From: Acidobacteriota bacterium
GTDB taxonomy: Bacteria; Acidobacteriota; Terriglobia; Terriglobales; Acidobacteriaceae
DNA: 7,135 nucleotides
Direction: 5' to 3'
Assembly: GCA_021810175.1 (NCBI GenBank)
Contig: JAJZJJ010000140.1
Location: forward strand, 1-7,135
Part shown: positions 1-5,294 of the stretch, piece by piece
Layout of the letters: each line of letters starts with the position of its first letter
Numbering within the stretch: position 1 is the first letter of the stretch
Program-made: the position numbers and the translations under genes
The notes under the pieces: generated by a model
Seen by the model: the letters and a program-made list of their open reading frames with translations, nothing else
Told to the model about the DNA's origin: nothing
Database searches by the model: none

Positions 1-911
1 CGGTCGAATGCGGAGGCTTCGATTTTGAAGGGTTTGCTGGCTTCGCCGAAGTAGATGCTGGTGTGCGGGAAGGGCAGCTCGATGCCAAGCTCGTCGAATT
101 TTTTCTTGATGCGGCGATTCATTTCGGGGCCGACGGTCCACTGCTGAATGGGCGCAGTTTTGAAGCGGGCCTTGATGGTGACGGCGGAGTCGCCGAAGGA
201 GTCAAGGCCGAGAACTTCGAGGGGAGCGAGGATCATTTTGTTGTATGGGTCCTCCTGAAGGATTTCGTCGGCGATGCCTTTGACGACTTCGATGACGCGA
301 TCGGTGTCTTCCTTGTAGGCGACGCCGAGACTGAAGACGTAATAGGAATAGCCGTGGGTCATGTTGGCGAGGGTGTTGATGGCGCCATTGCGGAAGACGT
401 GGACACTGCCGTCCTGGGCCCGGAGGATGGTGGTGCGCAGGTTGATGGCTTCGACGAGTCCGCCGGTGCCGTTGAGGACAGCGACATCGTTGACGCGGAT
501 CTGATCTTCGAACAGGAGGAACATGCCGGAGATGATGTCGTGGACCAGGCTCTGCGAGCCGAAACCGACGGCCACGCCGACAACGCCGGCGCCAGCGAGG
601 ATGGGGCCGATGTCGAAGCCGGCTTCCCTGAGAGCCATGATGATGGCGACGATCCAAATGACGATGGCGAGGGTCTTGCGGATGATGTCGCCGAGGGTGG
701 TCGCGCGCTTTTCGAGCTCGACATCGGCGCCGCCACGCTGGCGAACCATCTGAGCGACGATGCGCTGGCGAAGGTTTGGGAGCCATTTGTGGATGATGCG
801 CGTGGTGATCCATGCGAGCAGCAGAATGACGATGATGCGAAGCAGGCTGCCGCCCCATTCGTAAATCTGATCGACGGGAGGAAGTTCAAATTTTGGCGCT
901 AAGATAGGCAC
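1..911 (-). CDS. MscS-family small-conductance mechanosensitive ion channel (3' end cut by window edge)
   Basis: An inner-membrane channel of the MscS family, which opens under membrane tension to release solutes during hypo-osmotic shock. The minus-strand frame is open from the GTG at 911-909 to base 1, giving 303 codons with no stop. A hydrophobic helix lies at residues about 23-40 and a second at about 80-94. The pore helix follows at about 102-134, with the Gly/Ala-rich signature GAGVVGVAVGFGSQ (107-120). After it come the beta domain (about 135-185) and the C-terminal alpha/beta domain ending near PFPHTSIYFGE. E. coli MscS has 286 residues, so little is missing. The start is uncertain. 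An in-frame TGA lies at 941-939, and the only canonical start after it is the GTG at 911-909, which overlaps AGGAGG (916-911). That ribosome site is better spaced (5 nt) for an ATC at 905-903. The gene lies 147 nt downstream of the deacetylase on the same strand. Family assignment is firm; gating properties cannot be inferred. Confidence 0.93.
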   Translation of the reverse strand, partial: MPILAPKFELPPVDQIYEWGGSLLRIIVILLLAWITTRIIHKWLPNLRQRIVAQMVRQRGGADVELEKRATTLGDIIRKTLAIVIWIVAIIMALREAGFDIGPILAGAGVVGVAVGFGSQSLVHDIISGMFLLFEDQIRVNDVAVLNGTGGLVEAINLRTTILRAQDGSVHVFRNGAINTLANMTHGYSYYVFSLGVAYKEDTDRVIEVVKGIADEILQEDPYNKMILAPLEVLGLDSFGDSAVTIKARFKTAPIQQWTVGPEMNRRIKKKFDELGIELPFPHTSIYFGEASKPFKIEASAFD

Positions 912-916
912 CTCCT
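911..916 (-). promoter_or_regulatory. Shine-Dalgarno AGGAGG that does not fit the only canonical mscS start
   Basis: The perfect AGGAGG shares its last base with the GTG at 911-909, so it cannot serve that codon in the usual way. Counted forward, TGCCT (910-906) separates it from ATC at 905-903. That is a normal 5-nt spacer, but to a very rare start codon. Confidence 0.6.
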
Positions 917-1039
917 GTTGAAGCTGCGGGGGTTGCGTTCAGGCTATCTCAAGTCGCGCTGAGCGGGAAAAGTTGGCCTGCGGCGGTGTTGGAGGACATT
1001 TGGAACCGAGAGAAGCTCCGCAGCGAATTTGAGGCTGCC

Positions 1040-1069
1040 GGTCCTAGCGGTAAAGGTCCTAGCGGCAGA
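1040..1069. repeat. 15-bp imperfect tandem duplication across the deacetylase stop codon
   Basis: Two adjacent 15-bp units, 1040-1054 and 1055-1069, match at 13 of 15 positions and share the 11-bp core ggtcctagcgg. Each unit contains CTA, which is TAG on the minus strand. The deacetylase therefore ends Leu-Cys-Arg-stop, and an in-frame Asp-Leu-Tyr-Arg-stop follows 15 nt later. Because the unit is a multiple of three, a duplication would move the stop without changing the frame. Confidence 0.85.
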
Positions 1070-2045
1070 GGTTGTCGAGCTTATCCGAAGGCTCCGGTTT
1101 GAAGGGCGGATACGGGATGTGCTTCTCGGCCATGAACATCTCGGTAAACGAGCCGCCATTGGGGAGGGCCACGCTGGGGTCCTTTTTGTAGGCGGCATTG
1201 CGGAGGACTTTGGGGAGGGGCTCGAAGCGGAATCCCTGCTGGCGAAGCAGATGGATGAGCCGGGGCAGCATGAGGGTGGTGAAAGCGGTTCCGTGGAGCA
1301 GGAGGACGTTGGGAATTTCATGGCCGAAGACGAGCTGTTCTTCGTGACGTTCGAGGGGGATGAACTCGGCGGCATTTTGCAGATAGCTGGATTCGAGCCA
1401 GTCGATGGCGGCCTGGTTGTGCTGGGCGAGGCAGCGGCCGTAGGGATCGCCCCAGTCGTCGTCGTTGAAGTTGAGGGTGACTTCGGCGATGGTGTAGCCG
1501 TGACTGTGCAGCCAGGCGCGAATGGCGTTGCGTTTGGTCAGGGTGTCTCCCTCTTCCAAATAGGGAAAGCGGAAATAGTGCCAGTTATGCCTGCGGGCGT
1601 ACTGGCGGAGGTACGGCTCGTCGCGGGCGATGTTGGCCTCGTAGGCGGAGGCGGTGTCGCTGGTGAGCGAGGGATGCGACCAGGTGTGATTGCCGATGTT
1701 CATGCCGGCGGCTACCCAGATGCGGAGGGCCTGCTGGGTGTCGGGGTCGCCGGGCAGGTCGACGGCATTGACGAATCCGTAGGCGCCTTTGATGTGGGCG
1801 GCTCGTAGCTCATTGGAGAGCTGCGTGAGGATGCCGACGCGGGTGTAGCCGGGAAAGAGACCACCGGCGGCCGGGAGGTCGTCGAAGGTGAGGGCAACGA
1901 CGGGGTGACGTTTGAGCGGCTTGAGGCGGTGATGGGGATGACCTGCCGCCATGGCCGGAGACGCCAGGGAAAAGGCAGAAATGATGGCGCAAAGCAGGAT
2001 GGCCAGTGCGGAAGGAATCCGCAAAGGGCGAAAGCCGTGGGTCAT
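1059..2045 (-). CDS. Secreted polysaccharide deacetylase (NodB homology domain, carbohydrate esterase family 4)
   Basis: A 328-residue metal-dependent deacetylase, expected to remove N- or O-acetyl groups from an envelope or extracellular glycan. All five family motifs are present: TFDD (53-56, catalytic base and metal Asp), HTWSH (120-124, the two metal His), RFPY (159-162), DDDW (195-198) and LLLHG (248-252, His251). The N-terminus looks like a Sec signal peptide: Arg residues at 6 and 9, a hydrophobic core at about 13-28, and likely cleavage after AMA (31-33). The export site is periplasmic or outside. The mature protein is essentially the single catalytic domain plus a C-terminal tail of about 65 residues; no binding module is visible. 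The ATG at 2045-2043 is chosen because the signal peptide begins there, although no strong ribosome site precedes it. It starts 62 nt after the site-2 protease on the same strand. The substrate cannot be told from sequence; peptidoglycan, chitin-like and xylan substrates all remain possible. Confidence 0.93.
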   Translation of the reverse strand: MTHGFRPLRIPSALAILLCAIISAFSLASPAMAAGHPHHRLKPLKRHPVVALTFDDLPAAGGLFPGYTRVGILTQLSNELRAAHIKGAYGFVNAVDLPGDPDTQQALRIWVAAGMNIGNHTWSHPSLTSDTASAYEANIARDEPYLRQYARRHNWHYFRFPYLEEGDTLTKRNAIRAWLHSHGYTIAEVTLNFNDDDWGDPYGRCLAQHNQAAIDWLESSYLQNAAEFIPLERHEEQLVFGHEIPNVLLLHGTAFTTLMLPRLIHLLRQQGFRFEPLPKVLRNAAYKKDPSVALPNGGSFTEMFMAEKHIPYPPFKPEPSDKLDNLCR

Positions 2046-2048
2046 AGA

Positions 2049-2064
2049 GCGATTTTCTCATCGC
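2049..2064 (-). promoter_or_regulatory. Small hairpin 3 nt upstream of the deacetylase start codon
   Basis: On the minus strand, GCGAT (2064-2060) can pair with ATCGC (2053-2049) around the loop GAGAAA. Only UCU separates it from the AUG. The purine loop is the nearest thing to a ribosome site in this leader. The stem is only 5 bp, so it may be chance. Confidence 0.3.
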
Positions 2065-2107
2065 GGGAGAGCGGTGGCGGGGAACTTCTTTGGGAGGTCA
2101 GGACGGG

Positions 2108-3121
2108 CTAATGCAGGTAGTTGACGAGGCTGGCGCCGGCGAAAGGCTGGATGGTGAAGGTGAGGACGAAGAGGATCATTCCGACAACCGCCAGAACGAT
2201 GCGGCGTTTGCAGACCGGCTGCCTGTCGGGGAGGGCGGGATGGCGCAGGGATGGAATGAGGAGGAAGCAGGCCCAGACGAGCCAGCCGACCCAGAAGATG
2301 GTTCCGGCGACGAATAGCATGACGGTGATGATTTCGGTGGACCAGCGATGGAGGCGGGGCGAAATGGCGTAAAGGATGTGCCCGCCATCGAGCTGGCCGG
2401 CGGGAATGAGGTTAACAGAGGTGATAAAGAGGCCGACCCAAGCGGCGATGAGGACGGGATGAGGGTTGAATCCGGCACCGAGGGAGGGAATGGACGGGTC
2501 GAAGAGGCGAGCGATGCCGTGCAGGAGCGAAAGGCCGAGGGGGATGCTGACGCTGAGGGCCGTCTGGCCATAGAGACTTGGATCTGGCTGGACTCTGGAG
2601 AGAGCGAGGCCGGCGATGACGGCGGGGATGGCGACAAGGATGCCCGCCAGGGGGCCGGCAAGACCGATATCGAGCAATGCGCGACGGGAAGGGACCTGGG
2701 AGCGGAGTCGGATGAAGGCTCCGAAGGTTCCGATGAGGGTGGGAGCGGGCAGCACCCAGGGCAGAGAGGCGTGAACGCGATGGTAGCGGCAGGCGAGGTA
2801 ATGGCCCAGTTCGTGGGCGGTGAGGATGGCGAGGAGGGTGAGGGAAAAGGACCAGCCGCCGTTGACGCGTTCGGGGTGGCGCAGGATCCAGGCGAGGGGA
2901 AAGAGGCTGTTGTCAGCAGAGAAGGGCGGAGCGCCGCGCAGGAAGTGATCCATGAGCACGGCGCCGGCACTGATGGTGGTGAGGAAGCTGAGGACGAGCA
3001 GGGAGATGGAGAGGAGGGCCTGCTCCAAAGGGGGCTGGTGGGGCACAGGAGCAGGCTGAGGATCGGAGGGGTATCTCCGCACCGTTGGCGTGACCGCAGA
3101 CTGGGTTGCACTCTGAGCCAT
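2108..3121 (-). CDS. Site-2 protease family intramembrane metalloprotease (peptidase M50)
   Basis: A 337-residue polytopic membrane zinc protease. M50 enzymes cut substrates within the membrane, often anti-sigma factors or other regulators after a first cut outside. The zinc site is HELGH (103-107), and the second active-site motif is QLDGGH (243-248, Asp245) preceded by NLIPAG. A GPLAG turn lies at 156-160. Hydrophobic segments are visible at about 36-57, 92-111, 150-174, 188-204, 222-240, 262-290 and 308-328. Residues 1-31 form a soluble Pro-rich arm. No PDZ or CBS domain is present, so it is not a typical RseP/RasP. The NLxPxGxLDGGH form resembles the EGY/cyanobacterial type. The ATG at 3121-3119 is the only plausible start but has no clear ribosome site, which suggests weak or coupled translation. 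It lies 59 nt after HU and 62 nt before the deacetylase. The substrate is unknown; no sigma or anti-sigma gene is in the window. Confidence 0.93.
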   Translation of the reverse strand: MAQSATQSAVTPTVRRYPSDPQPAPVPHQPPLEQALLSISLLVLSFLTTISAGAVLMDHFLRGAPPFSADNSLFPLAWILRHPERVNGGWSFSLTLLAILTAHELGHYLACRYHRVHASLPWVLPAPTLIGTFGAFIRLRSQVPSRRALLDIGLAGPLAGILVAIPAVIAGLALSRVQPDPSLYGQTALSVSIPLGLSLLHGIARLFDPSIPSLGAGFNPHPVLIAAWVGLFITSVNLIPAGQLDGGHILYAISPRLHRWSTEIITVMLFVAGTIFWVGWLVWACFLLIPSLRHPALPDRQPVCKRRIVLAVVGMILFVLTFTIQPFAGASLVNYLH

Positions 3122-3180
3122 TGACTGGGACGAAAACAGACCGCCCCAGTGTATCGGCGCAGGGGAGCAAGTGGCCAGAA

Positions 3181-3456
3181 TTATTGGCCGTCGAGCAGGT
3201 GGAGTTCCTTCCCGGGCTTAAAGCGAACAGCCTTTCCCGGAGTGATACTGACCTCGGCACCGGTACGCGGATTGCGGCCGATGCCGGTTTTGCGGGGGCG
3301 GACGTTGAAGACGCCGAAGCCGCGAAGCTCGATGCGCTCGCCGTTGCCGAGAGCACGCTTGAGGGATTCAAAGACGGTATCGACAGCGGCTTCCGCCTTA
3401 TTGCGCTGAAGGCCGGTGCGCTCAATGACCTGATGAATAATGTCCTGTTTAATCAA
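3181..3456 (-). CDS. HU/IHF-family nucleoid DNA-binding protein
   Basis: A 91-residue member of the HU/IHF family, which binds and bends DNA as a dimer and helps compact the nucleoid. The protein has the usual length and architecture: an N-terminal helix pair (about 3-37), the strand motif GERIELRGFGVF (39-50), and the DNA-intercalating arm with GRNPRTG (60-66), where Pro63 is the wedge residue. A short C-terminal helix follows. It starts at TTG (3456-3454). An in-frame TGA lies upstream with no ATG or GTG between, and AGGGGG (3468-3463) sits 6 nt before the TTG. It is first in a same-strand run with the protease, deacetylase and channel, and has its own promoter in the divergent region. I cannot separate HU from an IHF-like paralogue by sequence alone, so no gene symbol is given. 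Confidence 0.95.
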   Translation of the reverse strand: MIKQDIIHQVIERTGLQRNKAEAAVDTVFESLKRALGNGERIELRGFGVFNVRPRKTGIGRNPRTGAEVSITPGKAVRFKPGKELHLLDGQ

Positions 3457-3460
3457 TGCC

Positions 3461-3475
3461 TTCCCCCTCGGAGAA
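3461..3475 (-). promoter_or_regulatory. Hairpin sequestering the HU ribosome binding site
   Basis: In the HU leader, TTCTCC (3475-3470) can pair with GGGGAA (3466-3461) around the loop GAG, including one G-U pair. The paired strand and loop contain most of the ribosome site AGGGGG (3468-3463). Together with the TTG start this would lower translation unless the stem is opened. This is predicted by eye, with no energy calculation. Confidence 0.4.
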
Positions 3476-3494
3476 ATGGAGCGATCTCACCGTG

Positions 3495-3524
3495 ATCGTA
3501 GAAAGGTTGCTGCCTGATTGTCAA
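3495..3524 (-). promoter_or_regulatory. Predicted sigma-70 promoter for HU
   Basis: The -35 box TTGACA (3524-3519) matches consensus perfectly. After an 18-nt spacer comes TACGAT (3500-3495), 4 of 6 to consensus. Transcription should start near 3488, leaving a leader of about 30 nt before the TTG. The -35 box overlaps that of the dcd promoter by 5 bp. Confidence 0.65.
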
Positions 3525-3546
3525 TCGGGCGGCGGTCTCGTAAGAT
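3518..3546 (+). promoter_or_regulatory. Predicted sigma-70 promoter for dcd and the regulator
   Basis: TTGTCA (3518-3523, 5 of 6 to consensus), an exact 17-nt spacer, and TAAGAT (3541-3546, 4 of 6). The start of transcription would be near 3553, giving a leader of about 126 nt before dcd. It points away from the HU promoter. Confidence 0.6.
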
Positions 3547-3649
3547 GCAGTTTTCAAGCCTTATCAACAACCTGGTGGCCCCAAAACTCCGGAATGCGGC
3601 GGAGAGCGGTTTCGGGAGGGGCAAATTGAGCTCCAGGAAGGGCTTGGCG

Positions 3650-3666
3650 CGCAGCCGGAGGCTGCG
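3650..3666 (+). promoter_or_regulatory. 7-bp hairpin just upstream of the dcd ribosome binding site
   Basis: CGCAGCC (3650-3656) and GGCTGCG (3660-3666) form a perfect 7-bp stem with loop GGA. Three nt later comes AGGAGG (3670-3675), then AGC and the dcd ATG. The stem has no T tract after it, so it is not a terminator. It could shape ribosome access or protect the mRNA 5' region. Confidence 0.5.
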
Positions 3667-3678
3667 ACGAGGAGGAGC

Positions 3679-4230
3679 ATGTCCATAAAGAGCGACCGAT
3701 GGATTCGGGAGCAGGCGCTGAAGGGAATGATTGAGCCGTTCAGCGAGAAGCAGGTTCGCGAAGGAGTGGTGTCGTACGGGCTGTCTTCATATGGTTACGA
3801 TTTGCGGGTGTCGGACGAGTTCCGCATTTTCACCAATGTGAACAGCGCGATCGTAGACCCGAAGCGTTTCGATGAGCGGTCGTTTGTGGAGGTGAAGGGG
3901 GAATCGATTCTGGTGCCGCCGAACAGCTTCGCTCTGGCGCGGTCGGTAGAGTACTTTCGGATTCCGCGGGATGTGCTGACGATTTGCGTTGGTAAATCGA
4001 CTTATGCACGATGTGGGATTATCGTAAATGTGACGCCATTTGAGCCGGAGTGGGAGGGGTTTGTCACTCTGGAAATATCCAACACGACGCCGCTGCCAGC
4101 GCGGGTCTACGCAAACGAAGGCTTGTGTCAGATCCTGTTTTTCCAGTCGGACGAGAGCTGCGAAATCAGCTATGCGGACCGGAAGGGGAAGTACCAGAAG
4201 CAGCAGGGGATCGTACTGCCAAAGCTGTAG
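3679..4230 (+). CDS. dcd: dCTP deaminase
   Basis: A 183-residue cytosolic enzyme that deaminates dCTP to dUTP, feeding dUMP to thymidylate synthesis. It belongs to the trimeric Dcd/Dut superfamily and has about the family's usual length. Visible signatures are SSYGYDLRV (36-44) near the N-terminus, [11 protein letters not shown] (79-89), the catalytic block GKSTYARCG (105-113, with Ser107 and Arg111 in the positions of the E. coli catalytic pair), and [13 protein letters not shown] (123-135), where Glu132 is the expected proton-shuttling residue. GLCQILFF (148-155) completes the nucleotide pocket. Bifunctional DCD-DUT enzymes share these motifs, so dUTPase activity cannot be ruled out. The ATG at 3679 follows a GA-rich ribosome site (AGGAGG, 3670-3675) with a short 3-nt spacer; the repeated GAG lets the register shift. 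A regulator gene follows 14 nt after the stop, so the two are probably co-transcribed. The promoter is shared back to back with HU. Confidence 0.95.
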   Translation: MSIKSDRWIREQALKGMIEPFSEKQVREGVVSYGLSSYGYDLRVSDEFRIFTNVNSAIVDPKRFDERSFVEVKGESILVPPNSFALARSVEYFRIPRDVLTICVGKSTYARCGIIVNVTPFEPEWEGFVTLEISNTTPLPARVYANEGLCQILFFQSDESCEISYADRKGKYQKQQGIVLPKL

Positions 4231-4244
4231 ATTTCGAGGCAGAG

Positions 4245-4907
4245 ATGAAAGAAGAGAATGCCATGACGGGGCGAGTTCGCCTGGGGCTGCTGGATTTTGA
4301 ACCGCTCCGAGTGGCTGGACTGCGCGAGATATTTGCTGAGAGGCCGGACCTGGAAGTCATTCCGACGAATTTGGCGACGGCACTGCGGGGCGCCGGATTC
4401 GACGTGATGTTTGTGCTGGCGCGGAGGCAGGCGGACACGAACGCTGTGCTGGACCGGCTGCGGGCGCTGCATCCCGAGATGAAGACGGTAGCGGTAGGGA
4501 CGGTCTGCGACGACGAGACCATCATGGGTGCGATTCTGGCGGGCGCCAAGGGGTGGCTGCTGGAAACGGCGTCTCCGCAGCAGGTGCGGGAGGCGCTGGA
4601 GGTGGTGCTGAGCGGGTCCATCTGGGGACCGCGGCGGGTGCTGTCGCAGCTGGTCAACCGAGCGCTGGACGAGTCGAGCCTGCCGCTGCGGCGGAGGTAT
4701 CCGCATTTCACGATGCGCGAGGAAGAGGTGCTGCAGCTGCTGGTGCTGGCACGTTCAAACCGCGAGATTGCCGAGGCGCTGAGCATTCAGGAACAGACGG
4801 TGAAGTCGTATGTGGCGCGGCTGATGAAGAAGATGGGCGTGGACAACCGAATTGCGCTTTCGATGCAGGTGGCCGAAGGCGACTGGTGGCGGAAGAAGGC
4901 ATCGTAG
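4245..4907 (+). CDS. NarL/LuxR-type response regulator with degenerate receiver domain
   Basis: A 220-residue transcription factor with a receiver-like domain (about 10-125) and a C-terminal GerE/LuxR helix-turn-helix (about 155-208). The latter contains the hallmark blocks TMREEEVLQLL, SNREIAEALSI and QTVKSYVARLMKKMGVDNR. The receiver is unusual. After strand 3 the family reads DVVLLD, with the last Asp phosphorylated; here it reads DVMFVL, with Leu58 in that place. The conserved Lys of the GYLLK block is Glu107 (GWLLE), and the first-strand acidic pair is reduced to LLDFEP. Phosphorylation by a histidine kinase is therefore unlikely, and none is encoded in the window. ATG 4245 has GAGG 5 nt upstream; ATG 4263 (residue 7) has GAAGAG upstream and is also possible. 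It lies 14 nt after dcd. The targets are unknown; its own divergent promoter is one candidate. Confidence 0.9.
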   Translation: MKEENAMTGRVRLGLLDFEPLRVAGLREIFAERPDLEVIPTNLATALRGAGFDVMFVLARRQADTNAVLDRLRALHPEMKTVAVGTVCDDETIMGAILAGAKGWLLETASPQQVREALEVVLSGSIWGPRRVLSQLVNRALDESSLPLRRRYPHFTMREEEVLQLLVLARSNREIAEALSIQEQTVKSYVARLMKKMGVDNRIALSMQVAEGDWWRKKAS

Positions 4908-5024
4908 GCTGGGATCTCGGGTGGCCCGCCGCGAATGCTAACCTGATGATGGAACCCGAGCCGCCCGGTGATGCCGCGGCAGCGAAAGGTTCCCCCCGCG
5001 GTGGATGATCTGAGAGCCGCAAGT

Positions 5025-5101
5025 GGCCCCGTAGCTCAGGTGGATAGAGCAGCAGTTTCCTAAACTGCGTGTCGGAAGTTCGAGTCTTCCCGGGGTCACC
5101 A
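5025..5101 (+). tRNA. tRNA-Arg (anticodon CCU), CCA encoded
   Basis: A full cloverleaf can be drawn by hand. The acceptor stem is GGCCCCG (5025-5031) with CGGGGTC (5091-5097), which holds one G-U pair. The D arm is GCTC/GAGC. The anticodon stem GCAGT/ACTGC (5052-5056 and 5064-5068) closes the loop TTCCTAA, with anticodon CCT at 5059-5061. The T arm is GGAAG/CTTCC with loop TTCGAGT. Discriminator A5098 is followed by a genomically encoded CCA (5099-5101). It reads the AGG codon, a rare Arg codon in many bacteria. It has no overlapping gene and is followed by a strong terminator about 118 nt downstream. I found no convincing -35/-10 pair in the 117 nt before it, so it may be read through from dcd and the regulator or use a non-consensus promoter. 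Confidence 0.97.
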
Positions 5102-5218
5102 TATTTCTCCTGAAAATCTTGAGCACTGTGACTGGGCAGGGTTGCCGGCTTGCGGGTGGTCGGACGCCAGCACTCGCGATCGGGTTGCGGTATTGAAGCG
5201 GGGCTCTGCGGAAAAGCG

Positions 5219-5245
5219 ACAGCGGCGCAGGGGATGCGCCGCTGT
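5219..5245. terminator. Strong bidirectional hairpin terminator between tRNA-Arg and the esterase
   Basis: A perfect 11-bp inverted repeat, ACAGCGGCGCA (5219-5229) and its complement (5235-5245), with loop GGGGA. On the + strand the stem's last bases run into TGTTTGTG; on the minus strand it is followed by CGCTTTTCC. It lies where rightward tRNA transcription meets leftward esterase transcription, so it can end both. The T tracts are short, so efficiency may be less than complete. Confidence 0.8.
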
Positions 5246-5294
5246 TTGTGCAGATCCGGAAAACGGTTGTGTGCCCTCTTGCGGGGCGATGTCG

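Noticed and set aside
63..902. A 279-codon + strand reading frame opposite mscS, rich in Asp, Glu and Gly
   Set aside because: It lies wholly antisense to a gene with clear family motifs, has no ribosome site, and its acidic low-complexity make-up is what GC-rich third-position bias produces on the opposite strand.
912..1058. Promoter or small gene between the deacetylase and mscS
   Set aside because: No -35/-10 pair with acceptable spacing on the minus strand and no frame with a start signal; the 147 nt hold nothing I can support apart from part of the tandem repeat.
2348..3124. A 258-codon + strand frame opposite the site-2 protease
   Set aside because: Same antisense artefact: acidic, repetitive composition, no recognisable domain, no start signal.
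3174..3190. Inverted repeat GGCCA/TGGCC around the HU stop codon
   Set aside because: Only 5 bp, with no T tract and with the protease gene close behind; too weak to call a terminator.
3545..3688. A 47-codon frame in the dcd leader overlapping the dcd start by 10 nt
   Set aside because: It could suggest a coupled leader peptide, but its ATG overlaps the -10 box, lies before the predicted transcription start, and has no ribosome site.
4916..5001. Inverted repeats CTCGGGT/ACCCGAG and paired CCGCGG after the regulator gene
   Set aside because: Loops are long and no T tract follows; in this GC-rich spacer such matches are expected, so no terminator is called for dcd and the regulator.
5025..5101. 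tRNA-Arg as an integration site for a mobile element
   Set aside because: No integrase, no second copy of the tRNA 3' end and no compositional change are present in the window.
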